NCBI GenBank assembly: GCA_039972875.1
Contig: JBDWMA010000052.1
Location: 248,001 to 312,000, forward strand
DNA length: 64,000 nt
DNA from: Pseudoruegeria sp039972875
GTDB lineage: Bacteria > Pseudomonadota > Alphaproteobacteria > Rhodobacterales > Rhodobacteraceae
Direction: 5' to 3'
In this document: positions 19,128 to 28,542 of the stretch, in pieces
Numbering within the stretch: position 1 is the first letter of the stretch
Layout: every line of letters begins with the position of its first letter
Notes under the pieces: model-generated
Databases searched by the model: none
Told to the model about the DNA's origin: nothing
What the model saw: the letters and a program-made list of their open reading frames with translations, nothing else
Translations under genes and position numbers: made by a program

Positions 19128-20116
19128 GCGTACTCGACCTCAAACCTCAAATGCCCAATCGTTTGACAACGCCCTTTGAGCGTACGTTCAAAAGTTGGGA
19201 AATGCTTTTAGTCGGCGTGGCGGTCTTCATTTTCATTTTCAACTGCTTTGCGTCGCCTTATTTTCTTAATGCGTGGAATTTAAGTGACGCCACATTCAAC
19301 TTTACTGAGAAAGCGATGATCGCTTTTGCGATGACTTTGTTGATCATTTCAGGCGAAATCGATCTTTCAGTTGCAGCCATCATTGCGCTGGCGTCAACTA
19401 TGATGGGTGTCGCGATGGAAGCCGGGGCCACAACACCCGTGTTGGTCTTGGTTGGTCTGACAACGGGTGTCATGTGCGGCGCGTTTAATGGCGTTTTAAT
19501 CACACGATTTGGGCTGCCATCGATTGTCGTCACCATTGGCACAATGAGTTTCTTTCGAGGTCTAAGTTACATCATTTTGGGGGACGGGGCCTATCGCGGG
19601 TATCCTGCGGACTTTGCATGGTTTGGACAAGGTTATGTATTTTGGGTGATTTCCGTCGAATTTGTGATCTTTGTGATCCTTGCGGTTTTTTACACGATTT
19701 TGTTGCACAAAACGAACTTTGGTCGCGCCATTTATGCGGTGGGAAACAATGCTACCGCAGCGGCGTTTTCGGGTATTCGCGTCGAACGCGTTAAGCTCAT
19801 TTTATTCCTGCTAACCGGACTTATGTCAGGATTGGCCGCTGTGTGTCTCACATCGCGGTTGGGTTCGACCCGACCCTCAATCGCCTCAGGTATGGAATTA
19901 GAAGTCGTAACAATGGTCGTTTTAGGCGGGGTTAACATTCTGGGCGGATCCGGGTCTGTTCCCGGCGTTATCATTGCAGCATTTATTATGGGGCTAGTAA
20001 CCTTTGGCCTTGGATTGTTGAATGTTCCAGGGATTGTCATGTCCATTTTCCTAGGTGTGTTATTGATTGGCGTTATCGCCTTGCCGCGACTTTGGTCACG
20101 GGTCAGGCGCGGATGA
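19124..20116 (+). CDS. rhaQ: Rhamnose ABC transporter permease RhaQ
   Basis: The second RbsC-type permease, 330 residues, paralogous to RhaP. It has the conserved GAFNGVLITRFGLPSIVVTIGTMS and GGVNILGGSGSVPGVIIAA blocks. Having two different permeases instead of a homodimer is characteristic of the rhizobial rhamnose transporter. It starts inside the rhaP stop and overlaps rhaU in the same way. Confidence 0.92.
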   Translation: MSVLDLKPQMPNRLTTPFERTFKSWEMLLVGVAVFIFIFNCFASPYFLNAWNLSDATFNFTEKAMIAFAMTLLIISGEIDLSVAAIIALASTMMGVAMEAGATTPVLVLVGLTTGVMCGAFNGVLITRFGLPSIVVTIGTMSFFRGLSYIILGDGAYRGYPADFAWFGQGYVFWVISVEFVIFVILAVFYTILLHKTNFGRAIYAVGNNATAAAFSGIRVERVKLILFLLTGLMSGLAAVCLTSRLGSTRPSIASGMELEVVTMVVLGGVNILGGSGSVPGVIIAAFIMGLVTFGLGLLNVPGIVMSIFLGVLLIGVIALPRLWSRVRRG

Positions 20117-20430
20117 TGGAAAAAATCGCGTTCCGTATGGAGCTCAAACCAAACTGTGTTGATCTGTACCGCCAACGTCATGATGAAATCTGGCCAGAGT
20201 TAACCGATCTTCTGACTAAGGCCGGCATTCGCGACTATTCGATTTTCCATGACCCTGAAACAAACGCATTGTTTGCAGTTTTGTACCGTAGTCCGTCTCA
20301 CACAATGGCCAAACTACCCGCGCATGACGTGATGCAGCGATGGTGGGATTATATGGCGGATTTAATGGAAACCGATGCCAACAACCGACCTGTTGAAACG
20401 TCGCTAATCCCTGTTTTTCATCATCGTTAA
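20113..20430 (+). CDS. rhaU: L-rhamnose mutarotase
   Basis: A 105-residue mutarotase that interconverts alpha and beta anomers of L-rhamnose, supplying the isomerase with the right form. Family blocks IAFRMELKPNCVDLYRQRHDEIWPE-type (N-terminal half) and a C-terminal tryptophan pair in RWWDYMADLM are visible. I chose ATG 20113 because it forms an ATGA overlap with the rhaQ stop, as in the genes before it; an earlier in-frame start at 20092 would add non-family residues. Confidence 0.92.
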   Translation: MMEKIAFRMELKPNCVDLYRQRHDEIWPELTDLLTKAGIRDYSIFHDPETNALFAVLYRSPSHTMAKLPAHDVMQRWWDYMADLMETDANNRPVETSLIPVFHHR

Positions 20431-20454
20431 TTTCGATACGCTCAGGAGAGTACA

Positions 20455-21498
20455 ATGCAATTGCATTTAGCAGATTTGGACGGCCTTATCGCATATTCAC
20501 GCAAATTGGGCGCGACTCCAAGCATGATACAAGCGGCGGGGGGGAACACTTCGATCAAAGCGAATGGAACCATGTGGATCAAAGCATCGGGCCGCTGGCT
20601 AGGCGACATAAACGACCAAAGCGGCTTTGTGGAAATGGACGTGGACCGCATCCTTGAGCAGCTCGACGATCCTCAATCGACAGATGCGGATATGCGCGCT
20701 TGTCTGCGTAATCCAACGACAACCGCACGCCCATCCGTTGAAGTTCCCATGCACGCCGCAATACCCTATCGCTACGTTGTTCACAGCCATTGTATTGATG
20801 TTATTGCTATCGCAGTGCAGCGTGATGCAAAAGAGCGTTTAGATAAAATGCTGGACGGGATTGATTGGGAGTTTTTGCCTTATATAAAGCCCGGTGTCCC
20901 GCTTAGCCGGTTGGTTGCCAAGGTTGCTCAAAGGGGTGTTAAGGTTTTTATATTGGCCAATCATGGTTTGATCGTTGCTGCAGACACATTGGACGAAATC
21001 GATCAGATAACGAAAGACATTCTAGACCGTTTGGCCTGTAGGGATGCCCCGGAACCAGTGGCATTCGATCTGCCTGAAAGTGACCTCTCAGGGACAGGGT
21101 ATAGATGGGCAACTGATGTAAAAAGTCATCAAATCGCGCAAAGCCAAGACTGGAGTGATCTTATGTCGCGCGGTAGTTTTGCGCCTGATCTTTTGGTATT
21201 CTTAGGACCAGCTTTGCCAGTTATTGACCCGAATTCATCCCATATATCTGCACAGCTCAAGAAGCTCTCGCAAGCGCCCCTGCCACTGAATAGTGCCCTT
21301 ATTTTCCAAGGGGTTGGGGTTGCGATCCGCGAGGATGCCTTTGCTGGCACCGAAGAGTTACTGCGCAGTGCCCGTGATATTTTGATGCGCTTACCACAGT
21401 GCAGAGATATCGCGTATTTTGACGACGATAGTCGACATGCTTTGCTCAATTGGGATGCCGAAAAGTATCGCCAGGCACTAAATACGGTGGAGGCTTAA
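20455..21498 (+). CDS. Stand-alone class II aldolase/adducin-domain protein
   Basis: A 347-residue class II aldolase-fold protein. Features include AAGGNTSIK near residue 25, a His-x-His-type metal site in the segment AAIPYRYVVHSHCIDV, and NHGLIVAADTLDE. It has no dehydrogenase domain, unlike RhaD, whose N-terminal half it resembles. It lies 24 bp after rhaU and 6 bp before the kinase, so it belongs to the rhamnose operon. It may be a second rhamnulose-phosphate aldolase or act on a related deoxy-sugar (fuculose, lyxose). Choice of substrate is inference. Confidence 0.8.
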   Translation: MQLHLADLDGLIAYSRKLGATPSMIQAAGGNTSIKANGTMWIKASGRWLGDINDQSGFVEMDVDRILEQLDDPQSTDADMRACLRNPTTTARPSVEVPMHAAIPYRYVVHSHCIDVIAIAVQRDAKERLDKMLDGIDWEFLPYIKPGVPLSRLVAKVAQRGVKVFILANHGLIVAADTLDEIDQITKDILDRLACRDAPEPVAFDLPESDLSGTGYRWATDVKSHQIAQSQDWSDLMSRGSFAPDLLVFLGPALPVIDPNSSHISAQLKKLSQAPLPLNSALIFQGVGVAIREDAFAGTEELLRSARDILMRLPQCRDIAYFDDDSRHALLNWDAEKYRQALNTVEA

Positions 21499-21504
21499 GT
21501 ATCT

Positions 21505-22770
21505 ATGTCTTCCAAACGACTGGCTATATTTGATCTTGGTAAAACCAACGCCAAAATGATCCTGCGCGATCCCGAAAACGATACAACACTTGCGTCTTTT
21601 TCCACCCCCAACACGGTGGTTACGGAGGGGCTATACCCACACTTTGACATCGAGGGGCTGAAAGCATTTGTACTTACATCCTTGACGGATTTTACGACGC
21701 ATGGCCCGATTGATGCCATTATGGTGTCGACCCACGGTGCAGGTATTGCCTGCATGTCGGCAGACGATCTGGTTTTGCCTGTTATGGATTACGAATTTAG
21801 GGGGATCGAGGAATCTGCGGAGGCATATGATGTAATCCGGCCTGATATTTCAGTGACTGGATCTTATCGCATGCCGCGCGGTCTACATTTGGGGGCACAA
21901 CTACATTGGCTTGCGTTAACCAAACCTGATGAGATCAAACACGTCGACCGTTTGCTGTTTTGGCCCCAATATTGGACGCATTGGTTGTCGGGTATTGCGA
22001 CCAGCGAAATCGCGTATGCAGGCTGCCACACAGATTTATGGGATTTTGAAACAGCGTCATACCTAAGCTTGCCTGAGCTAGGATTGGATCTGCCGAATTT
22101 AATGCCACCCCTCGAGCAATCAGGTGCACCAGTTGGACAATTACGTTCTACACTATGTGATGCCATCGGGCAGAGCACCCCACCGCAAGTGCTGTGTGGC
22201 GGGCATGATAGTTCGCTCGCATTGCTGCCATTGGCGCTGGATCACACAGGGCCAGTCACCGTTTTGTCGACGGGGACGTGGATCTGCATCTTTGCGCTCA
22301 ATGGTCAAAATTCGCCAGCGGTTGCAGGAAAAGGTCAAATGATTAGTCTCGACATTTTTGGGCGCCCTGTCACGAACGTGCGTTACATGGGGGGGGATAT
22401 TCTGGCGCGGTTTATGGACATGCCATATCATGAAGGGGAGACCGCTCCTGCGCACAAATTAAACGATATTTTTGACTCTCAAACGGCATGGATTTCGGAC
22501 TCAGCGGGCCTGTCCATTGACGCCACTCGGATACCGGTAAAGGATCGGGTTGAGTGTTTATCTGGGCTGCTTGGAACTGAAACGGCGACATGCATCAAAG
22601 ATATTAACGCACAAGGACCAATTTTTATTGATGGTCCATTTGCTACAAACGAGCGCTATTTGACCGATCTTGAGGTGTCTTTAGGGGGCGGGCGGCTTCA
22701 CGGACATGTCTCTCCCGGCGTGGTCGGTGGCATTGAACGCCTGACGATGGACAGCCTGGCGAGAGGGTGA
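21505..22770 (+). CDS. rhaK: FGGY-family kinase, probable rhamnulokinase (RhaK type)
   Basis: A carbohydrate kinase of 421 residues that should phosphorylate L-rhamnulose. The ATPase-fold phosphate-1 loop FDLGKTNAKM is at the N-terminus. CGGHDSSLALLPLAL and VLSTGTWICIF are the second-domain nucleotide-binding segments. It is somewhat shorter than classical FGGY kinases (~480), as is known for rhizobial RhaK. It is the last gene of the rhaSTPQU-aldolase-kinase operon and starts 6 bp after the aldolase gene. Confidence 0.85.
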   Translation: MSSKRLAIFDLGKTNAKMILRDPENDTTLASFSTPNTVVTEGLYPHFDIEGLKAFVLTSLTDFTTHGPIDAIMVSTHGAGIACMSADDLVLPVMDYEFRGIEESAEAYDVIRPDISVTGSYRMPRGLHLGAQLHWLALTKPDEIKHVDRLLFWPQYWTHWLSGIATSEIAYAGCHTDLWDFETASYLSLPELGLDLPNLMPPLEQSGAPVGQLRSTLCDAIGQSTPPQVLCGGHDSSLALLPLALDHTGPVTVLSTGTWICIFALNGQNSPAVAGKGQMISLDIFGRPVTNVRYMGGDILARFMDMPYHEGETAPAHKLNDIFDSQTAWISDSAGLSIDATRIPVKDRVECLSGLLGTETATCIKDINAQGPIFIDGPFATNERYLTDLEVSLGGGRLHGHVSPGVVGGIERLTMDSLARG

Positions 22771-23205
22771 AACGGATATAGATAGTCCACTCCTCACGAC
22801 AAAATTACAGATGCATTGGCTGATTCAGTCTAAACATTAGAGCTGAGTCTTAAATTTTCTGTATCGGCCAAAATCATGTTCAGACGTGTATGGATGCGTG
22901 GTTGGATCAAGCCAAAGATGTTGCGGATTGAACCAAGCGCTAGATCGCTGGTGCCGCGTCAAACGTCGGAGCATTCCTCTCACGCTTTATGCTGGCCGGC
23001 AACGATGTCGTCATCGGTAACCATAAAAAAGTTTACCAAGTTGGCGAAATCAAAGGTGCTCATGTCCTAAAACTTTGCTGAAAAGGTTTTAAAACCCCAA
23101 GGGATAAGAGGATTTTCTTACCATCGAATTGAATGACCTAGAGAATCCCAATCAGTGTTGCCACACAGGAGGAATAAGTAAGAATTCAGGGGACCTAGAG
23201 TTTAA
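22771..23205. other. Intergenic region after the rhamnose operon
   Basis: About 435 bp without a convincing gene. Two short out-of-phase stretches (about 22890-22932 and 22970-23070) read like protein fragments but cannot be joined into a recognisable family, so the region may hold gene debris. No terminator was identified. Confidence 0.4.
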
Positions 23206-23280
<75 letters not shown>

Positions 23281-23438
23281 ACGCTGTGTGGCGGGTGAGT
23301 ACTGCCAATTTAAGGGCCACGCAAGCGTCTTTTCATAGATTCTTTGTGCTGGTTTCGAAATTTTAGTGACCAAAATCCATTCCTTCGCATGGTGTACGGC
23401 ATCTGGACCAAAAGCAGTCTCTGCGATACAGAAGGCTT

Positions 23439-23576
23439 ATGGAAAAGCAGACGCCGCAAAAGCCAGCCAAAACAGCCGCCCAAAGCCGAGAAGATCGGCT
23501 TAAGAAGGCGTTGAAAGAGAACATGCAGAAACGCAAATCACAGGCACGAGCGCGCAAGGCGACAGATAAAGAGTAA
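23439..23576 (+). CDS. Small basic hypothetical protein upstream of murA
   Basis: A 45-residue, highly charged protein (MEKQTPQKPAK at the start, rich in Lys, Arg and Gln) ending 9 bp before murA. An AGAAGG ribosome-binding site lies 4 bp before the ATG. Short Lys/Arg-rich proteins occupy this place in other Rhodobacteraceae, to my recollection. No function is assigned. Confidence 0.65.
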   Translation: MEKQTPQKPAKTAAQSREDRLKKALKENMQKRKSQARARKATDKE

Positions 23577-23585
23577 GGGCAGTAC

Positions 23586-24851
23586 ATGGATTCGATTCTT
23601 GTTAAGGGCAACGGCCCTCTGAATGGCAGTATACCGATCGCTGGCGCAAAGAACGCTTGCCTGACGCTGATGCCAGCAACGCTATTGAGCGAAGAGCCGC
23701 TGACGCTGACCAATGCGCCGCGCTTGTCAGATATCAAAACAATGACTGCCTTGCTGCAGTCCCTCGGTGCTGAGGTTTCTAGCCTTCAGGATGGGCAGGT
23801 TTTAGCTCTTTCAAGCCACGATATTCACAACCAAAAGGCAGATTACGACATTGTGCGGAAGATGCGCGCGTCGATTTTGGTTTTGGGGCCTTTGCTTGCA
23901 CGGTTTGGCCATGCGGTTGTTTCGTTGCCCGGAGGGTGTGCCATCGGTGCGCGCCCTGTTGATTTGCATCTAAAAGCGCTGGAGGCGCTGGGCGCGGAGT
24001 TGGAATTAAAGGATGGCTATGTTCATGCCTCCGCTAAAAATGGTCTGAAAGGCGGGGTGGTCGATTTCCCAATTGTTTCCGTCGGTGCCACCGAGAACGC
24101 TTTGATGGCGGCGACCTTGGCCAAAGGGACGACCGTGATCAAAAACGCGGCCCGCGAACCAGAGATCGTTGATTTGGCCCATTGCCTACAAAAGATGGGT
24201 GCGCAAATTGACGGCGAAGGCACCAGCACAATTACAATTCAAGGCGTAGATCGTCTGAGCGGCGCGACTCACCCTGTGGTCACCGACCGCATTGAACTGG
24301 GTACCTATATGCTGGCCCCGGCTTTTACGGGTGGTGAAGTTGAGCTTCTTGGTGGCCGTATGGATCTGGTTGGTGCGTTCTGTGAAAAACTCGACGCAGC
24401 CGGCATTGAGGTTACCGAAACCGCCAAAGGCCTGAAGGTGGCCCGTCGCGGTGATCGCGTTAAGGCTGTTGATATCGTCACTGAACCCTTCCCCGGTTTT
24501 CCAACCGATTTACAGGCGCAAATGATGGCACTGCTCTGTACCGCCGAGGGAACAAGTGTTCTTGAGGAAAAAATCTTTGAAAACCGCTTTATGCACGCGC
24601 CGGAACTGACCAGGATGGGTGCGAATATTGAGGTCCATGGCGGCACGGCAACGGTACATGGTGTTGAACGTCTGCGCGGTGCTCCGGTGATGGCTACCGA
24701 TTTAAGGGCCTCTGTGTCGCTCATTCTCGCCGGTCTTGCCGCCGAGGGGGAGACCATCGTTTCCCGCGTCTATCACCTTGATCGTGGATATGAGCGGGTA
24801 GAAGAGAAACTGCGGGCCTGTGGTGCGCAAATCGAAAGGATTCAAGGCTGA
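23586..24851 (+). CDS. murA: UDP-N-acetylglucosamine 1-carboxyvinyltransferase
   Basis: Catalyses the first committed step of peptidoglycan synthesis, transfer of enolpyruvate from PEP to UDP-GlcNAc, in the cytosol. The protein has 421 residues, the usual length. N-terminal GAKNACLTLM holds the conserved Lys-Asn pair, and PGGCAIGARPVDLHL near residue 117 contains the catalytic, fosfomycin-sensitive cysteine. FPTDLQAQ and the C-terminal YHLDRGYE are typical. Its stop overlaps the next start (TGATG). Confidence 0.97.
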   Translation: MDSILVKGNGPLNGSIPIAGAKNACLTLMPATLLSEEPLTLTNAPRLSDIKTMTALLQSLGAEVSSLQDGQVLALSSHDIHNQKADYDIVRKMRASILVLGPLLARFGHAVVSLPGGCAIGARPVDLHLKALEALGAELELKDGYVHASAKNGLKGGVVDFPIVSVGATENALMAATLAKGTTVIKNAAREPEIVDLAHCLQKMGAQIDGEGTSTITIQGVDRLSGATHPVVTDRIELGTYMLAPAFTGGEVELLGGRMDLVGAFCEKLDAAGIEVTETAKGLKVARRGDRVKAVDIVTEPFPGFPTDLQAQMMALLCTAEGTSVLEEKIFENRFMHAPELTRMGANIEVHGGTATVHGVERLRGAPVMATDLRASVSLILAGLAAEGETIVSRVYHLDRGYERVEEKLRACGAQIERIQG

Positions 24852-25330
24852 TGGTCGAAGATGCTCGTTTCGAGGACGCGACAGACAAACCCCTGAACCT
24901 AAAGGCGTTGGACACAGATGACCTGCAAGTCATCGCGACGCTGTCACAGGATGCTGTATTTCCCGCTGCTGAAATGTCTTGGCGCCCGTCCGAACGACGG
25001 TTTGCCTTGTTGATCAACCGTTTTCGCTGGGAAGATCAGGCCGCCGCTGAAGTTGGCAAGCGCGCTTATGAACGCGTGCAGGCTGTTCTGGCATTTGATT
25101 CCGTTCTTAAGGTTCAAAGTCAGGGCATTCAGCGCGGAGATGAAGACACCATTTTGTCTTTGCTATCAATTGCATTTATCCCCGGAGATGATGGTGCAGG
25201 ACGCATCGAGTTAACCCTTGCGGGCGATGGCGCGATAGCGTTGTCCGTGGAATGCATCGATGCGACACTCAAGGACGTGACGCGTCCCTATATTGCTCCA
25301 TCCCGCGCGGCCCCCAAACACCCGGAATAA
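24851..25330 (+). CDS. DUF2948 family protein
   Basis: A 159-residue alphaproteobacterial protein of unknown function, recognised by LKALDTDDLQVIATLSQDAV and AEMSWRPSERRFALLINRFRWE. No catalytic motif, signal peptide or membrane helix is seen. It is translationally coupled to murA and lies immediately before hisD. This murA-DUF2948-hisD order is common in Rhodobacterales. Confidence 0.9.
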   Translation: MVEDARFEDATDKPLNLKALDTDDLQVIATLSQDAVFPAAEMSWRPSERRFALLINRFRWEDQAAAEVGKRAYERVQAVLAFDSVLKVQSQGIQRGDEDTILSLLSIAFIPGDDGAGRIELTLAGDGAIALSVECIDATLKDVTRPYIAPSRAAPKHPE

Positions 25331-25334
25331 TTCA

Positions 25335-26639
25335 TTGCCTTTGTTTCTAAACACATCTGACGCAAATTTTGAGGCGGATTTCGCCGCATTTCTGACGACA
25401 AAGCGCGAGGATTCTCCGGATGTTGATGCTATTGTAGCAGACATTATTGCGGATGTGCGTTCGAACGGTGACGCGGCTGTTTTGGCGTTGACCGAACAGT
25501 TCGATCGGTTGACGCTTACCCCAGAGACCATGGCGTTTTCGGATGCGGAAATAGAAAAGGCGATTAGCGCCGTTACGAGCGAGGATCGCCAAGCGCTAGA
25601 GCTGGCAGCCGAACGTATCTGGGCCTATCACGAACGCCAATTGCCAGAGGATCAAAGCTGGACCGACGCGACCGGGGCAACACTGGGCTGGCGGTGGAGC
25701 GCCGTTTCAGCTGCTGGGCTCTATGTGCCTGGTGGCCTTGCCTCATATCCGTCCTCGGTTTTGATGAACGCAATACCAGCCAAAGTGGCAGGGGTTCAAC
25801 GCCTTGCGATTGTGGTTCCAACTCCTGATGGCGTGACCAATCCTTTGGTGTTGTTGGCGGCCCGGTTGGCTGGTGTAAATGAAATCTATCGTATTGGTGG
25901 GGCGCAGGCCGTGGCCGCGCTGGCCTATGGCACAGAAACGATCGCCCCGGTCGATAAGATTACCGGCCCCGGCAATGCCTTTGTTGCCGCTGCGAAACGA
26001 CGTGTGTTTGGCAAGGTCGGGATCGATATGATTGCAGGGCCCAGCGAAATTCTTGTAATCGCAGATAAAGACAACAACCCGGACTGGATTGCGGTGGATA
26101 TGTTGTCTCAGGCGGAGCACGACGAAAGCGCTCAGGCCATTCTGATCACGGACAATGCCGCATTCGGCCATGCAGTTGCAGAGGCGATAGACGTACGGTT
26201 GAAAACTCTGGAGCGTCGGGACATTGCCCGCAAAAGTTGGCAGGACTTTGGGGCGATCATTACCGTTGAAAATCTGGATGAGGCGTCGGCGCTGTCCGAC
26301 CGGATCGCGCCGGAGCATTTAGAGCTCTGCGTCAACGATGCAGAGACCTATGTAGATCAAATCACGCATGCAGGGGCGATTTTCATTGGGGCCTTTACCC
26401 CGGAAGCGATCGGCGATTACATCGGCGGTCCAAATCACGTGCTGCCTACCGCCAGATCTGCTCGTTTCTCATCGGGCCTGTCGGTTTTAGACTTTATGAA
26501 GCGCACCACTTTGTCCCGAATGACCCCTGCGGCGCTGCAAGCCATTGGCCCCGCAGCGGAACGGCTGGCGAAATCCGAGAGTCTGGAAGCCCATGGTCTA
26601 TCGGTTCGAGCACGGCTAAATCACATCAACGAGAGGTGA
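25335..26639 (+). CDS. hisD: Histidinol dehydrogenase
   Basis: Oxidises histidinol twice to histidine with NAD, the last step of histidine synthesis. The 434 residues carry VPGGLASYPSSVLMNAIPAKVAG, RIGGAQAVAALAYGTETI, KITGPGN and the zinc-site stretch SQAEHDE. The family histidine pair APEHLEL and GPNHVLPT are present. I chose TTG 25335 (MPLFLNTSD), which matches the usual family N-terminus and leaves 4 bp to the DUF2948 stop; an upstream TTG at 25293 would overlap that gene. Confidence 0.95.
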   Translation: MPLFLNTSDANFEADFAAFLTTKREDSPDVDAIVADIIADVRSNGDAAVLALTEQFDRLTLTPETMAFSDAEIEKAISAVTSEDRQALELAAERIWAYHERQLPEDQSWTDATGATLGWRWSAVSAAGLYVPGGLASYPSSVLMNAIPAKVAGVQRLAIVVPTPDGVTNPLVLLAARLAGVNEIYRIGGAQAVAALAYGTETIAPVDKITGPGNAFVAAAKRRVFGKVGIDMIAGPSEILVIADKDNNPDWIAVDMLSQAEHDESAQAILITDNAAFGHAVAEAIDVRLKTLERRDIARKSWQDFGAIITVENLDEASALSDRIAPEHLELCVNDAETYVDQITHAGAIFIGAFTPEAIGDYIGGPNHVLPTARSARFSSGLSVLDFMKRTTLSRMTPAALQAIGPAAERLAKSESLEAHGLSVRARLNHINER

Positions 26640-26642
26640 CCC

Positions 26643-27128
26643 ATGAGCACCAACCGCCTGTTCCAAGTCGAAATTGACAATGCCGGATTGCCGGCCCCGA
26701 CGCCCGAGATCGAACAAGAACGCAAAGTCGCAATCTTTGATCTCATTGAGGACAACAGCTTTACCCTCCCCAACCGAGAGGGAGTCGAGGTTCCGACTGG
26801 CCCCTATGCGTTGAATATTGCCATCCGCGAGCGCAAGTTGGTGCTGGAATTGAATACCGAATCCGGTGCCAAAGTTGTCGATTTTCACATGTCTCTTGGT
26901 CCGTTTCGGCAGGTGGTGAAAGATTACTTTCAAATTTGCAAAAGTTATTTTGACGCCGTTAAAAGCCTACCGCCCAGCCAAATCGAGGTTATCGACATGG
27001 CGCGACGTGGCATTCACAACGAAGGTGCGCGAATTCTCCAAGAAAGGCTCGAGGGCAAGGCTGATGTCGATATCGACACGGCACGCCGCCTGTTTACCCT
27101 GATCTGCGTTTTGCACTTCGGGCGGTAG
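26643..27128 (+). CDS. UPF0262 family protein
   Basis: A 161-residue conserved alphaproteobacterial protein of unknown role. It is recognised by EIEQERKVAIFDLIEDNSF and DMARRGIHNEGA. It lies 3 bp after hisD and 1 bp before the phosphatase gene, so it is part of the same transcription unit. Confidence 0.9.
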   Translation: MSTNRLFQVEIDNAGLPAPTPEIEQERKVAIFDLIEDNSFTLPNREGVEVPTGPYALNIAIRERKLVLELNTESGAKVVDFHMSLGPFRQVVKDYFQICKSYFDAVKSLPPSQIEVIDMARRGIHNEGARILQERLEGKADVDIDTARRLFTLICVLHFGR

Positions 27129-27129
27129 G

Positions 27130-27606
27130 ATGGATCAGCCGATTATCCCTACCTCTGTTTTGTTCTGCTGCGACCACAACGCGGTTCGCTCTCCTATGGC
27201 GGAGGGGATTACAAAACAACTGTGCGGTCAGGCGATATTCATCCAATCGGCGGGTGTTCGAAACGATCTGGAGATTGACGGGTTTGCGATTGCCGTTTGC
27301 GAAGAGATTGGTGTCGAAATCTCACGTCATCAGTCCCGGTCGTTTGAAGAAATGCAAGCCTGGGGCGATGATATTTCAGGGTATGATCTAATCGTTGCTT
27401 TATCCCCGGCAAGCCAGCGTGCTGCGCTTGAGCTGACCCGGTATTTTCACCTGGAAGTCGAATATTGGCCTGTTCTAGATCCAACTGGTTTGGCGGAAAA
27501 TCGTGATATGAAACTGCACGCCTATCGGCAAACCCGCGATCAGATTCGCGACCGGATTCGCAGTCGGTTTGCACCTTTGTTGCTGGAAAACCAAAAGCAG
27601 AGTTAA
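27130..27606 (+). CDS. Low-molecular-weight protein-tyrosine-phosphatase family protein
   Basis: A 158-residue cytosolic phosphatase-fold protein. The P-loop CDHNAVRS (Cys-x5-Arg-Ser) lies at about residues 14-21, preceded by the hydrophobic strand SVLFC. A conserved aspartate follows in the C-terminal half (WPVLDPTG). It could act on phosphotyrosine proteins; relatives include arsenate reductases, but no ars genes are near. It lies between UPF0262 and infA in a conserved block. Confidence 0.88.
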   Translation: MDQPIIPTSVLFCCDHNAVRSPMAEGITKQLCGQAIFIQSAGVRNDLEIDGFAIAVCEEIGVEISRHQSRSFEEMQAWGDDISGYDLIVALSPASQRAALELTRYFHLEVEYWPVLDPTGLAENRDMKLHAYRQTRDQIRDRIRSRFAPLLLENQKQS

Positions 27607-27725
27607 AATTCGCGTCCCGGACGTCACATTTCGTGGATTCACTCAACGCAGGCCTTGAATCCTTTTGGGAATAGGCGCATTGAGGCCGCGCCCGTAAATT
27701 GACGGGCTTTTATTATGGAGCGAAC

Positions 27726-27944
27726 ATGGCCAAGGAAGAAGAACTCGAATTTCCGGGCATCGTTAGGGAACTCCTGCCAAATGCGACATTCCGGGTCGAG
27801 CTTGAGAACGGCCATGAGATCATCGCACATATGGCAGGTAAAATGCGTAAGAACCGCATCCGCGTTTTAGCGGGTGATAAGGTTCAGGTCGCTATGACGC
27901 CTTACGACCTTACCAAAGGTCGCATCAACTACCGCTTTAAGTAA
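27726..27944 (+). CDS. infA: Translation initiation factor IF-1
   Basis: An S1/OB-fold factor of 72 residues that binds the ribosomal A site during initiation. The sequence MAKEEELEFPGIVRELLPN through DLTKGRINYRFK is typical. ATG 27726 is chosen because it gives the canonical N-terminus and length; an in-frame ATG at 27699 would add nine non-family residues. Confidence 0.97.
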   Translation: MAKEEELEFPGIVRELLPNATFRVELENGHEIIAHMAGKMRKNRIRVLAGDKVQVAMTPYDLTKGRINYRFK

Positions 27945-27951
27945 TCAGCCG

Positions 27952-28542
27952 ATGCGGTTGGTTCTGGGCTCTGGCTCTCCTCGCCGCAAAGAGTTGCTGG
28001 CGCAGTTGGGTCTTGTCGCTGACGAGATCCGCGCGCCCGATATCAATGAGGACCCCTTTAAAGGGGAACTTCCTCGTCCTTATTGTACGCGCATGGCATA
28101 TGAAAAGGTGCTGGCTGTCCCGTCGGTTGCCGATGAAGTCGTGCTTTGTGCGGATACAACGGTTGCCTTGGGCCGACGCATTCTGGGCAAACCGACGGAC
28201 GAGAAGGAAGCGGCTGAATTCCTGACGAAATTATCTGGCCGTCGCCATAACGTTATTACCGCTGTTGCAGTGAAATGCGGCGAGAATATCTGGCAGAAAG
28301 ACGTTGTTACGGCTGTCAAAATGAAACGTTTATCGAATGTTGAGCTAAACGCCTATCTTCGGTCTGAAGACTGGCGCGGCAAAGCAGGCGGATATGGAAT
28401 TCAGGGCATGGCCGGCGCGTTTATTCCGTGGATCAGCGGTTCTTATAGTGCGGTCATGGGGTTGCCTGTGGTTGAAACCGCAACCCTATTAACCACTGCC
28501 GGATACCCCGTTTATGACCCGACTTCAGGAGACCCCTCATGA
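27952..28542 (+). CDS. maf: Maf-like nucleoside triphosphate pyrophosphatase
   Basis: A 196-residue Maf/YhdE-type house-cleaning pyrophosphatase that hydrolyses non-canonical nucleotides. Visible motifs are LGSGSPRRKELLAQLG at the N-terminus, ADTTVALGRRILGKP near residue 70, SGRRHNVITAVAV and GKAGGYGIQGMAG. Its stop overlaps the next start as ATGA. The infA-maf-RNase-yacG order is common in alphaproteobacteria. Confidence 0.94.
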   Translation: MRLVLGSGSPRRKELLAQLGLVADEIRAPDINEDPFKGELPRPYCTRMAYEKVLAVPSVADEVVLCADTTVALGRRILGKPTDEKEAAEFLTKLSGRRHNVITAVAVKCGENIWQKDVVTAVKMKRLSNVELNAYLRSEDWRGKAGGYGIQGMAGAFIPWISGSYSAVMGLPVVETATLLTTAGYPVYDPTSGDPS

